64,000 nt of DNA from Congeria kusceri (lineage: Eukaryota > Mollusca > Bivalvia > Myida > Dreissenidae). Positions 12,960 to 25,300 of this stretch are shown one piece after another. Below the pieces are notes generated by a model, which made no database searches, was not told the origin of the DNA, and saw only the letters and a program-made list of their open reading frames with translations. Where the stretch lies: NCBI GenBank assembly GCA_027627225.1, contig CM051036.1:41611926-41675925 (forward strand). The letters are read 5' to 3'. Each line of letters opens with the position of its first letter. Within the stretch, counting starts at the first letter, position 1. A program made the position numbers and the translations under genes.

Positions 12960-14824
12960 GAAATGTACAAAATAATGTCATAAAGGCTGTCGATGTGTTT
13001 TTTATTGACTTTTTTAAAGACTTTGATAGCTGTAAACACGTTCAAATATGGAAAAGTCTGATACGTAAAGGCATAAGCAGAGAAAGTCAGTTATTGAAAG
13101 TGTTAATGTCTATGTACAGCCAACTTCGCTCGCGCGTTAAATTACAAAACGGCGTTACAGAACTGTTTAAATGCTGCGTTGGTACAAAACAAGGGTGCGT
13201 AAGCTCCACAATAATCTTTGCTCTCTTCATAAACGACCTGGTATCCTATTTAAAAGCGAAATGCGGAAATGGAATTTTCATATCTGAACATGTTGATGAA
13301 TTGCAAGCATTGATGTTTGCAGACGATATAGCTACAATGGCAGAAACGGTAATAAAACTGCAAAACCAAATTGATCGAATTAGTGAATTTTGCGACAACA
13401 CAGGAATGACGCTTAATTTAGAAAAATCAAAGATCATGGTTTCAGGAACGGTGGACTACTTAGAGAATATGAAAGGTGGTACTATAAAGGCCAACGTATT
13501 GAAGTCGTACCACATTACAAATATCAGGATCATTTTTCTCGACAAAATTATCATGGACTAAAACTAAAACTTCACTAGCTATGCAAGCTCGTAAAGCTAT
13601 GTGTGTGATCTTCCGATACCAGAAGAATTTTGGATACTTCACTCCAAATGATCTTTTCAAACTATTTGACTCAATTGTAAAACCTATTCTTCTGTACTCA
13701 TCAGAGCTGTGGGGTCACCAATACAGTGGAGTAATTGAAAATGTACAAATGCAATTTTGCAAGAAAATCGCAGGTTTGAATATAAATGTCACGAATGTCT
13801 TTGCTCTCAGTGAATGTGGGCGCCTGCCACTGTCACTGAGCTATATTACAAAGTGTGTTAACTATTGGCTAAGGCTAACTGGGATGCCATCGCACAGATA
13901 TCCGAGACAGTGCTATTTAATGCTAAGACGACTCGACGATTCTGGCAGATCCACGTGGGCGACATGCATTAAAAGGATTCTATTCCAGCACGGCTTTGGA
14001 TACGCTTGGCTAGCCGGTGAGGTCGGAGATGCTGAAGTTTTCCGGAAACTGTTCGCCGACAGACTATCAGACTGTTCTCAACAGACATTATTCGCCGATA
14101 TTAATTCATCACCTAAAAGCTTGTCGTACAGAATATTTAAAAAGTGTGTTAGAACCAGAAAAATATTTGTCTATCTCATTGCCTTTTCACCTAACACGTG
14201 TACTCTCAAACTTTAGATGTTCTAGCCATCAACTGATGATAGAAAGAGGGCGACATCTACGGATTGAGCGTGATTATAGGTTCTGTCTAATATGTCTAAA
14301 ACGAAATGTATACTGTATTGAAAACGAGTTGCATTTTTTGATTGTGTGTCCTTTGTATAACGAATTAAGAGAGAGATATTTTAGAGACGAATGGCTAAAT
14401 AACCAGATAACAGACCAACTGTTTCTGAAAATCATGTCTGATCAAAATGAACAAAGTATTTTCTCGCTTGCACGCTACTTGAACGCTGCATTTACACTCA
14501 GAGCAAAGCAGTTAGACTGAACTCGTGCATGCGTATTTTGTAGTAATGATATAAATTAATTAGCACCTTGTCTTGATACTAACTTGACATGTTTTAGCTA
14601 ATAAAATTTAATAATATAATTTCTACAGAATATTATCTAGATCTAGGTCTATATATATCGTATATGTATGCACACAATGCTTGTATGTATATATAGTGAA
14701 TACATAATTATGCCGACATATCTATAATTTTATCCTTGCTGTAAATATTGTGTCACTACAATTGTTGATGCATATTGATTGTATTTTGGGCCGGAGGCCT
14801 TACGATACTAATAAAGAAAGAAAG
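12960..14824 (+). pseudogene. 5'-truncated, frameshifted non-LTR retrotransposon
   Basis: Three reading frames join into one protein. Up to 13561 it is a reverse transcriptase starting mid-domain (VFFIDFFKDFDS, then GTKQGCVSSTIIFALFINDL, then the catalytic MFADDIATM and LEKSKIMV). From 13575 to about 14115 the thumb and connecting region follow (PILLYSSELWG, FCKKIAGLN). From about 14110 to 14520 there is a C-terminal part with FCLICLKR and HFLIVCPLY, a CxxC...H...C module. Two frameshifts break it. After the stop at 14518-14520 a 3' UTR of about 300 bp ends in a hairpin ggccggaggcc and the tail aataaagaaagaaag (to about 14824). The natural 3' end with a missing 5' part is typical of incomplete target-primed reverse transcription. 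The divergence from the 2255-4230 element shows it is a different family. Confidence 0.88.
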
Positions 14825-16160
14825 ATGTCATGTAGGCTGTAATTTGTGAAAATGGCTGCTCGTGTGTTTCGTTCATCCACCAGCTAATTGTACCAACTCA
14901 GACCGACATTTATTGCAGCCAAGATCCTCAATCATTGTAAGCTCGGACATAATACTTCACAGTGTAAGCCGGGTTATACTCCGACTAATTACCTCGTTAA
15001 TAAGTTCTATTAGTATTTCTGTGACATTGCTGTCAGTGATTTGATGCAAGGCAATGTAAATGAGCTGCTAATAAGGACTCGTCAAATATGTTAGCCAAAG
15101 TGTTAAGTGGTACGAAATACGCGTACAATATACCACTAGCATGTTACCGCATGATAGCCTATATGTTTGTAAAATATACATACGTATGTATAAATTACAT
15201 GTTGTTCTTTTGCGTTATTACTGAGTTATTGCTGACTTTAATAGTATATTTTTCAACGTACACGTATTTGGTTCAAATCCAGTTCTTGTATTATGTACTA
15301 CCCGTTTTGAAGTGTTGTACATGAAACTTTTATCAGGCAATATGCATATTTTATTTACTTTTTGGTTTGGGTTTTCTTTTAAAATCAAAATCATTTCGGT
15401 AAAATAACATCGGCTGTAACAACACTAACACCAAATGTGGGATGTCACTTCGTTGTTATTTGGCGTTCATATAATATCATAGCAATAAATATGAATGTTA
15501 ATTTAACATCATTATTAACAACTTTCATGTATTTTCGTGTGCATTATAGTAACAAGTTTAATAACTTTAGCTTGATGGTTAATGCTTCTGACGTTTCTGC
15601 ATGTTCTTTTATGTGTCCATCAAAATGAAAAAAATAAGTTTCATTCGTAGCATTCAATGGTACTGAATGTCTCTAAGAATACGTACACATTCAGCGTATA
15701 TGTGAGCTAGTTGGATTTGACCATAATGCTTATGACGAATGTTTTCATTTTAAATATAGGATATAGTAACTAACATAAGCGGCGTTTAGAGATTGACTAC
15801 ACACAAACAAACGTAAAAAATGAAAACAATACACGGACAGATGCTGATGAAAATTGACGTGGAAACGAAAATAATCGCAATGTTATAGTTACGGCGCTTT
15901 TAGTCAATAAAGCATAAACCACTACACATTATTGGCCTAGAACTTGTGGGATGCTAATGTAGTTAATGAATGTAATAATTGTGGGTAAATGGTACGGTGA
16001 ACATCCAAACGGTTTGAAAGACGTCAAATACTTTCATTTGCATCGATAAATTTATTTACCATGCCCTGTACGACTAATTACTTTATGCACACACATAAAC
16101 GCAAACAAAGACGCGTGCATAATGTTCCATTATTTCGGCGAAGTCATACGCCGTCGGTTG
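14825..16160. other. Intergenic, nothing recognised
   Basis: No exon with family motifs, RNA gene or repeat was recognised. Confidence 0.35.
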
Positions 16161-16199
16161 TTGCAGACCCTTGGTTATCGATTGATATTTATTGTCGAC

Positions 16200-16334
16200 T
16201 CTGTCTGCCTCGAGATCGTGGAATACAATACCAGTCGGAGAGTCGCTACAGCGGGATTCAGATCGCAGCGATAGTGTGGCTTAGTTAGCAAAAATAGCAC
16301 GTGATTAGTCTGCGCTCTTGTTTGTCGACACCTG
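16200..16334 (+). other. Candidate non-coding first exon
   Basis: A less AT-rich stretch ends in a strong donor (cctg/gtaagt, intron starting at 16335). The calcium-binding-protein gene needs an upstream non-coding exon, because its ATG exon at 22314 is preceded by a 3' splice site. This donor is the best plus-strand candidate I noticed, but nothing in the sequence proves the link. The 5' boundary is a guess. Confidence 0.2.
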
Positions 16335-17344
16335 GTAAGTTTTTATTTTTATTAATCGAATTTTATTTGTATGTTCTTGATTGACAATTTAACATATTGC
16401 GAGTTTTTGATTTTTTAAATATATTTTTTCATGGTGTTGTATTTGTCTTTTGAAAGCATATTTTTGTTTGGTACTATGTTCATAAAAAAAAAATACTACA
16501 CTTTTGAACAATGAGTTTTATAAAATAGCCAATATATTTAAGTTGATATTCATTTCCGCCAAGTTGGTTTTTTTTGCCGGCATTGATTTGGGTTTGCATT
16601 ACTAGAAACTATATGCAAGCAGTTATTTTAAGGATTTGCATAAATTTTCTTGGAAATAGTTAGACTTTGACGGTGATTGGGCGAGCAAATGAACCAGATT
16701 TTGATTGAAAGGATGCTTTGTTTTTGCAAATATATTGAAATATTGCCACATTATGCCACAGTATGTTGCATAACTCATTATTTGCACAGTGCATGGCGGA
16801 ATGAGCTGCCTAGAATGAGTTCTGCCTTTTCAAAATGCTTTCCATCTATCAATGTAATCAATTTTAATAAATAATAAATGCCGTTTCTGATTCATCGGTC
16901 TGCCTGCATTTGTACACATTTATTTTCTTTGATTCTAAGTTCCTATGTTTGAAGATAATTTGTGTGATCATTACTGATATTAATTCTAAAGTACATTATA
17001 GGACAAGCAGTGCGTCTATTGTACTTAATGATAGTCCGTTTAACCCAAAATGTTGATTGGAAAGTAATGAATTCATATACATGTACACTGCTTTTTCGAA
17101 TATTTTGTTAAAAAGAATCAGATTACAAACTGGTCAATTGTAGTTTTAAACAAAATTATCATGTAACGTTGTAAGCGTGTGATTGTATTTGCAACATAAA
17201 TATAGACTGCTTTAGCAAGGACAAAACATGCAGTCGTCGCGTAATTCGATCACTCCTGTTAAGTCATTTCTCAGAGCCGTGTAAGAATTACGTCCCTTTA
17301 CTGTAAAATATGCGTAGAAACAGCAACCTGTACTAAAACGACTA

Positions 17345-17935
17345 CTGTTATTAATGATAGTGTTATAATACCCCCACAAACGAAGTTTAGGGGGGGGGGG
17401 GGTATATGGGATTAAGCTTGTCGGTCCGTCGGTCTGTTGGTTTTTGGTTTCCGGCCCCTTTTTGATTTAAAATTCCATAAAAACATGGTTTCCGGATGAT
17501 AACTCAAGAAAGGCTTGACGTATTCAAATAATTTTTGGTACACATGTGTAACATCATAGAATACAGGTAAAGTTCGATGTTGGTTACAAACCACTAAATT
17601 TTGACACAGTTATGGTCCCTTTTTGACTTAAATTCCCGAAAAACATGGACAATAACTCATGAAAGGCCTCATAAAGGCTTCACATATTTAAATTATTTTT
17701 GGGACATAGGTGTAACATCATAAAGTACAGATCAAGTTAAACTTTGGTTACAAACCACTAAATGTTGACAGAGTTACGGCTCCAATTGAAATAAAACTTT
17801 TCCAAATACACTGTTGACCATTCACAAATTAAAGCATTCTCTCTCTATCCATTTCTTTCGAACGGATGACTTGGTTTTGTGACAAGGCCATATTGTGCGG
17901 GTATATCCGTCACTCATGTGACAGTTCTAGTTGTT
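17345..17935. repeat. Dispersed multi-block repeat with G-run and two internal copies
   Basis: After a run of 13 G (17390-17402) and gtcggtccgtcggtc, two diverged copies of a block of about 165 bp follow, each with acatggt, a cttcacatattta-like segment, gtaacatcata and ggttacaaaccactaaat. The end reads gtatatccgtcactcatgtg. Such blocks are widespread in bivalve genomes (from memory). The open frame on the minus strand within it is not a gene. Confidence 0.7.
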
Positions 17936-19177
17936 GTTGATGATGATCGATGTTTGTGATTGTGAAATCTTTTTACATAATTTAACAATGCACAAATCAA
18001 ACGACGTCATCCAAAAACACACCAACGACATGGGAGCGAATAGGACTCAATTAAATGAGTCACCATTGATGACTTTATGAAAATTGCGTGTAATTTACCT
18101 TCAAGTTGAATTACGTCGTGCCATTGGATTCATATTTATTTATATCGCTTAACATAGGCCTTTCAGTTATGATGTATATAATTAATTTAAAAATTAATTT
18201 ATTTATATACAATACATTATCGCTGTAATTACATTCTCCCGTATTGTAATTCATTAATTACCTCATCATAAAAGTGTCGCATTACACATCAGTCAAAATA
18301 ACCGATATTTTCATGGAGGGAATTAACTAAATGGTTAGTCAAATGGGTTGGATGTTTATTTTGCAAGAAAAACAACAACAACATTTTCCAGCAGTAAATC
18401 GTACACATGTTTGCATCAAAACATACATCCGGTTATGACTATTATTTGTAATATAATGCAAGCAGGAAGTCACATTTTAAAATGGATATTAATTGCTTGT
18501 TCAACTTTCCCTCTGATCATTCAGGCGAATTCGTATTCGATTAATTTTTGAGATTGATAGCTGAAAAAAAGCATTATGGCCTTTGATCATCACTTTAACA
18601 AATTGCAGTGTACGCCCTAACTCAAAAGGTATCCATCTCTAGTTTTAATGCTGTATACAGTCTACACAGGTTGCTGGTAGTATAATTTATGAAGCTTACT
18701 TTTGATCAAATATTCTTACATTTTATTCATATTTTTATATAAGCTACGAAACAATATGTTATTCAAGGCATTATTCACATGAAACATAATAATGTTCGTC
18801 GATATAGAAGTCAGTTAAAATTCATTAATTATGTAAGTCAAACTAATCATTATTAAAGTCACAGGATATAAAGTACACATGTTTAAAACATAGAGTTAAT
18901 ACAGAAATAAGATTGTAAATTCGTAAAACAATAGTGTTACTGTATTTTTTTGAAACCGTTCAATAATACAATTATATTATTTTATCCCATCATCACGCCT
19001 GCATTGACGAAATAACACCCCGTGGAATAAACTTAGCTGTATTACACCTTGTTGAATACAGCAAACACGCGCATTAGAAGGACGTCTTTTTGTTTATTTT
19101 CGTGACGTAATTTGATGTTTTTCGTGTTGTTAAGTGATTTTTTTTCGCTTATTTTCAAAAGAAAGACAGAAAATGAT
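17936..19177. other. Intergenic, AT-rich
   Basis: Nothing recognised apart from very AT-rich sequence. Confidence 0.35.
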
Positions 19178-19296
19178 GGGATAAATGGAATACCAGGTAA
19201 GTGTTGAATACAGATAAGTTGTTACGGTTTAGGTTGTCTAAGCCTCGCTAAATAAACTTATCTGAATTCAACACTAACCTAGTATTCTCTATGTGC
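19178..19296. repeat. Foldback element (family also at 49013-49175)
   Basis: gggataaatggaataccagg followed by taagtgttgaatacagataag is mirrored by cttatctgaattcaacac and ctagtattctct. The copy near 49013-49175 has the same ends (aggataaatagaatattagg and ctaatattctctatat) with a different loop. The two loops differ while the arms are related, as in foldback MITEs. Confidence 0.7.
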
Positions 19297-19646
19297 CCGA
19301 TTAACTGTATTATAATACATGGTAAATTTTTGAAAATACATATTATTCAGTTTCAATGGACAGTAAATAGTGCTTCAAACTAATTTTCACTTTTTTCAAA
19401 TGGTTAAGATTGTTCAGTCATTATTCATACTTAGTAGTTTAGTGTTGTAGATAATAAAGAAGTTATTAAATATTATTATGTTCGAGTAAAACAATATTAT
19501 GCTTCGACAATTTGGGTACAATATTCACAATATGCGATTGAGTGAAACCGAAATAAAGTATTGAAGTGATTAACATTAATTGTCTTTTTTCTGTTTGTAT
19601 CAGTTACACATTTCTTTGCCTTTAAAATAATTTCATTTTAAATGCT

Positions 19647-19652
19647 TTTATT
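19647..19652 (-). terminator. Candidate polyadenylation signal (aataaa on minus strand)
   Basis: The plus strand reads tttatt, that is aataaa on the minus strand, about 130 bp beyond the stop codon of the Ly6-like gene. Confidence 0.35.
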
Positions 19653-19780
19653 CTAAAATGTTATTATTAAATTGCCATTTCAAAATAGTGTAGCCGTATT
19701 TGTGCAAAATGAAAATAAAATTATTATTATATAGTAAGAAAACTTGTAATAGCTACGACAGCAATAAAGCAGAATATGCT

Positions 19781-20121
19781 TCAGGCCAGTGCAAGCACAA
19801 ACAGAAAATAAAGTATCGATGACATGTAGTTGACTACAACTGTGCTGGCATCGTTGTTGTACTCACTTATGACATTGTTCAACGCCGACGTTTTGCCGGT
19901 GGATGACTGACAGAATTGCCCATCATATGTGACGGAATCATACCGAGTATCCAGTTGACGAATCTTCTGATGTATCTGTTCGTATTGTGCTTCTAAAGAC
20001 AGTTGACGAATATCTGTGCATCGGTCCGTAGTATCTACCGATTGATTGCCACAAGCTCTGGTAACCGCGACAACCTCTAGACCAGAAGCTGTTTTTGGAA
20101 ATTTACAGCGGCGCTTTATGA
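19781..20121 (-). CDS. Ly6-like gene exon 3 (C-terminus)
   Basis: Acceptor ttctaag/tc restores frame with exon 2. It encodes RRCKF, RACGN, DRCTD and GQFCQ and ends with a hydrophobic 14-residue tail and TGA. Confidence 0.6.
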
Positions 20122-21636
20122 CTTAGAATAAGCGTGTGACAGTGTTTTGCGACGACAAAACACAATATAAAATGGATAATAAAATTTATTATTGTAGTAT
20201 GATTATCAATTATAATTCCACTGTTTGTACATAAATCATAATATATTATGTTTTAACCCAGATGTGAAGTTACATTCTACATATAGCTGTTTCTGCAATG
20301 AATTCAAAATTTATGGTATGTATCATAACGTTCAAACAGTGAGAAATATTCAGTGAGACAACATGTTTCATTATCCCCTAACTGCCTATGAAATAACTAC
20401 GAGAACGATAATTGTATATTCTTTCAGCTAAAAGAGTAAAGGTACATTAACGTTCCAAATTGTTAATAAAAGTTCGAAATAACTGTAATCAAAATAGTTT
20501 AAAGTATTATCGTTGTGCATATAAAGTTAAATTAGAACATAAACACAAATTTAATAAAGTGAAACAGCTTGCATTAATTATATACAAAATATATGCAAAC
20601 CTTAAAAAGCAAAAATACTTTTTTAAAGGTAGTTTTCATTTTGCATATAATTAATACACATCGTTTCTACTGTATGTAAGTTATATAAATAATATAAATA
20701 TGACGATATCTCTCAATAATACTTTTTGAAACGTAAAGTATATTTGTATTACCTGGTAAGTCCGTATCTTTAATTCCGATGGCGCGAAGTTTGATCCATA
20801 ACGTGTCGCACGTTGGGACCCTATTAAACGAACTCGCTGGGCAAGGGCCTGGAGCCACGGTGTTTTGAACACATCCGGCGCGGTTGTGCTCGTGCTGTTT
20901 CACGCTGGATTCCAATGCATTCCGAAAGTCGTCTGCGTATTGGCTTGGAATGTTGATCAGCTTGAAGTCGAAAGACATGCAGCTGGGACAGCCTACAAGA
21001 CCAGAATTAGAATTTATAAACAACAGCATGCATAATGTAGAAAATGTACTGTCAGAGCTATAAAGTAGCTTATAGACGTGACCTGTCGGTTGAATTATTG
21101 TCTCATCAAATGGATCCAATTGGATGAAATGGCGACCGCAACACTATTGTCAGAAAAACCTGACATGACCTAAAAGCCATTTGGCCAAACATTTTCTTTA
21201 TGCCAAGTGGTCATTTAATCCTCCTGATTTACAAAATAAACAAAATAATTGCCACGTGAAGAATGGGAAACGGAATGAGTTATCGTATTTAAATACAATA
21301 AATTAACAAATTTAAAACCGTGTGGTTATTTGCTTGTCCTATAACCCTCGTCGTGATTTGACTTTGTGTGAGAGTGTTTCGTAATACAGTTTTGTTGAGT
21401 TGATGTATAGGCAGTTCACAATTGTTCTTCAAATCCATGGCTTTATTGACATATATTTGCAACACCAATGATGGCAACTATTATTTATATTATCGGATTT
21501 TCATTTAGAAAAAAAGTTACACTGCATATAATAATATGTGAAATAAAACTAAATACTTACTGAGGGTCGTCGGTAGACTCCAGGACTTTCCGAAATAAGT
21601 AACTGCAATACCCCATATAACCAAATACTTCATCAT
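19781..21636 (-). CDS. Secreted cysteine-rich, probably GPI-anchored Ly6-like protein (3 exons)
   Basis: Three minus-strand exons join in frame: 21636-21561, 20992-20753 and 20121-19781 (76, 240 and 341 nt), giving 218 residues and a stop at 19783-19781. The protein starts with MMKYLVIWGIAVTYFGKSWS, a good signal peptide, followed by LSCPSCMSFDF. Nine cysteines follow the signal peptide in all, among them AGC, PTC, RRC, RACG, DRC and GQFC. The C-terminus is a short hydrophobic tail (MSSILYFLFVLALA then stop) after a polar, Ser/Asn-rich stretch, as for GPI attachment. The early LxCxxC, the R-A-C-G segment and the tail resemble Ly6/uPAR-type proteins, but the usual final CN is not seen (ALNN instead), so the family call is tentative. 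All four splice sites are GT-AG and phases agree. If the calcium-binding-protein gene has its first exon near 16.3 kb, this gene lies antisense inside that intron. Confidence 0.6.
20753..20992 (-). CDS. Ly6-like gene exon 2
   Basis: Acceptor cttgtag/gc and donor ccag/gtaata bound 240 nt. It encodes the CPSC motif and three further cysteines (AGC, GPC, PTC). Confidence 0.65.
21561..21636 (-). CDS. Ly6-like gene exon 1 (signal peptide)
   Basis: Starts at the first of two adjacent ATGs (21636-21634) and ends at ctca/gtaagt after 25 codons plus one base. It encodes the hydrophobic signal sequence. Confidence 0.6.
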
Positions 21637-22313
21637 CGTGTTAGTTTCGCAAAGGCTCTAGCAATGTTTGTGTCTAATCTGCAGTACACCTTCAATAAAT
21701 ACTTAAAGCAAGGTAAATTTCTGAATTTCGAAGCATCGCTTGCATGTCCGGACAAAAATGAAAAATGTATATCCGGGTAATCGTAATTGAACATTTTTCA
21801 CGAGATTACTTTATAAACGTTTTGAAATATGCAATAGATTTCTTAGATTTATCAACGTCTGACAATTTAAATAAATTTGACACTTAAGGCATGTGCATAG
21901 ATTTTTTAGGAAACATTTGATTTTGTTTAATTTAGTATATTTTAAAGTCATTAAAAACCCTCACACGTTGCTTAAAACAAAGGTAAAGGTACACTACAGC
22001 TTGCTGTTATATAAGGATAAACAATACAGTGCATCCATAAACCATATTGTCATTTTTTCTGGGAGTGATGTTTTCTCATCCAGTTAATTTGTATTCAATG
22101 CATCGAACTTAGCAATTGCAAGGGGAAAACAATTTCGTATGACCGATTTACTTATACTGCTGCTGCTGTCGTTACTGCTGCTTTTTCTTCCACTACATCC
22201 AATGCTACGTATTTTACTGCAACAATGGAAAACAATCGGGGTAAACAAGCCAACACAGCCCAAATACCAGTTCGATTTTATTTAAGCAAAGAATATCATT
22301 AAATCTATTTCAG
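21637..22313. other. Space between divergent genes
   Basis: About 680 bp separate the start of the minus-strand Ly6-like gene from the first coding exon of the plus-strand EF-hand gene. A ctgctgctg-type stretch at 22158-22190 is the only local feature. No TATA box or other promoter could be assigned. Confidence 0.3.
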
Positions 22314-22388
22314 ACAACTGAAACATAATGGCTTCACTCTCCGATTTCCAGAAGAAGAAGATACTGAAATTGTTCACCATGTTATACG
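22314..22388 (+). CDS. Calcium-binding protein exon with start codon
   Basis: Acceptor atttcag precedes 14 nt of 5' UTR and ATG at 22328. Coding MASLSDFQKKKILKLFTMLY plus one base, then donor gtaaac (phase 1). Confidence 0.85.
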
Positions 22389-25300
22389 GTAAACATCCGT
22401 GTTCTTGCATTAATTCAATGTTTATTTTAGTGGTGTTTACATTGAAAATTGAATATTATATTAGTAAAAATGAGTTTTTGATTTGAATGAGAAAAAGAGT
22501 AATAATACTAATTGACGTGTTTATTTGTGCATGGGTTGAAATCCCCTTCGATTCCAAAAGAGGGATAAGTTTAGTTGTAAATACAGTTTTGACCAGAATG
22601 ATTAAATATGCTCATACATACAACTTACGACTCTTATGCTATGTGCGCCCAAGAGATTTGAAGACATCATAGAAGTTATAACTTACTAGTATGTAAACGA
22701 CGATACGTATATTAAACATAAAATGTTTTTTGTAGTCAAATAAGTGCAATTTCAAAACAAAATTTTATCTGTGTTTAATCATGCATACATTTTATGTCAT
22801 ACAAATCCATCCAGCAAACATGTATTCAGTATGTATGTAAGTGAATACTAATCATATCGTTGAACATTGGAAATGCCGTCTCGTTACACCTTGCCATCCA
22901 GAATTGTTATAGCGACGATGTGCATCAATAGTATGATGGTATTGATTAGATCTAACATTGAAATATGACATTTAGTTCTGTTTATTTATACCGTCATGTT
23001 AATAACTATTTTTGCCATAAACATGTATGTGTTTAATGCAATAAACTTTTATTGTTGAAATTGATTAGGCGTGGCATTTAATTGACGCTCTTTCACTATT
23101 TCAGACAGTAACAACGATGGGGTGATTGAGAAACAAGATTTTGACATCTACCTTCAGGTACATGCACTAAAAAGATCCGCAATCCTTTGATCTCCCACCG
23201 TTAAATCTGCCCCTATTAAATATTGTAGGCGTGTCGTGGGAAAACCGAGCTTAATGCACGTGCGTAAAGTGTCGTCCCGGATCAGCCTGTTTGGACGGCA
23301 CAGACTTATCCGGGACGACTCTTTAATCACGTGCAGTAGGCCCGGTACACGTTCTTGCAACACAGGACTAGGAAGTATTTATACAAGTATTAAGTAAAGA
23401 TAAATTGCTTTTAAATGACACATCAAACACGGATGTTTAACACGTCATTCAAAAGGCATGTGTTGATTATAGTTTACTTCTTTAATTTCAAAATGTACTT
23501 TAGCATTATTAAAATCAACAAACATGAATTTACACTTTGACTGTATTATACAATATATATCAAACTGTACGTTGGTGTTAATGGAAAAAACATGTATTCA
23601 CAAAGCGTATTTTATTCTCTGGCCATGGTCGATCATTTCAGAAATACACTTTTGATAATGTGATATATTGTCGAGATTTAATTGACATTTGAGACAGGAT
23701 ATTCAGAGTGTGAGGATTGCTTTGCTTGTCCGAGCTAGATGTCTGGTAAATCATTTTGGAAGTGTTTTATGGAAACTTTGTTTGTTCTTTGTTTGTTTGG
23801 ATTTTTCGCAGTTTTTAACAGTATTTTAGTCATATCACGACGGTCAGTTAACCTACGCAGACTTTTCCTGGGCAAGCTTAGCCAATTTAAGCGGTCTACC
23901 AGTATTAAGTGCACATACCTATGCCAGTAACTGACAACTACCCTACTTGAATCAGAGGTAGTGGGAAAATGACCGTAGAAATAATTTCATGACCAATCCC
24001 CACATAAGTTATGTGGCCTGGATGAGGTTCGAACTCACGATCCCCGGACTGACAGTCCAGCGGAAACGGTGACCCGTCAGGTAGTTTTCATTTAACGTCA
24101 TCTTGGTTGGTATTTATAAAGACTGTAAGTAGAAAATTAAGAAAACTCAGAAAATTCTGAAATTCCATAATTCTGAACTAGAATAACAATGATTGAAGGT
24201 TTGATATACATGTAGTATAGTTGAAATATAATTGCAAGTGTATTAATATTTAGCATTAGTCAAACACACGTTCCGAAGCTTAGTGTTTCAACACACAAAT
24301 TCTAATTTTGACTTATTTTCAACTTATGTAATGAATAACAGGAGAATCTTCATATTCGTATTCGCCCAGTATTATTGTATTGTTTTCTTGGTGCCTGTGT
24401 AACACGAAATTTTGACCCCGTTGAAAATTGACCCCATGGGTACTTTTTCAACGGATGAGTTATCAATTTTCAACGTTGAAAACTGACCCTGCCCGTTATA
24501 TAATGACTCATCCACGCGTGAAAATTCGACCCTCGTTGAATACTGATCAACTATAGCCAGGTCATATTTCCACTGATTCCAATAATCTTATGCAATTTGC
24601 CTATTACCATACAGATCAAAGAACAACACTTCTATTTTGTCAGGACTGTAAGCATTAATTAACGTTTAGTTATATATTTGAGTGCGCTACTAGCTAATAA
24701 CGATAATTATTTGACAATTCAAGGGCCATACCTCTGCAGTTACAGGTCAGATAAAAGTTACCGCTAGCTACACATTTTAAGATGCTAATAACGTCTGTAT
24801 GTAAAATCAGTGACTATAATTTATGTGTAATGTATAGACAAGATGTCTGAAAACTTATTAACTATGGTATGCCGTAGAGCAGTGTAGATGCTGATGATTA
24901 GCTTTTATTAGAATGCCAGAATAAATATATAACTTCGCACTGGTGTTGATATTCAGTCATTTGACTAGTATACATTTGTATAGACAAAACCGAAACAAAA
25001 CTATAACGTACTAATACACCATGCTGTAAGATATCACTACTACTACTTGTGCAACATACGTGACCCATGCTTGTATGTCAAAGGTCAAGGTCACTGCAAT
25101 TGCAAAACTAATTTTCCCACAAGAGCAGTCAACTAGTGTGCCTGAAGTCGTGGTTAAAACAGTCAAACGCATCAACGTCAAGGCAAAAGAAGCCCAGAGT
25201 GATTGCATTTCTTGAGTTTAGAAATACTCCGTTGCAAGACCTCGGATTTTCACAATAACAATTGTTGCAAGGTAGACATAATCAACATAAGCATTCCAGT

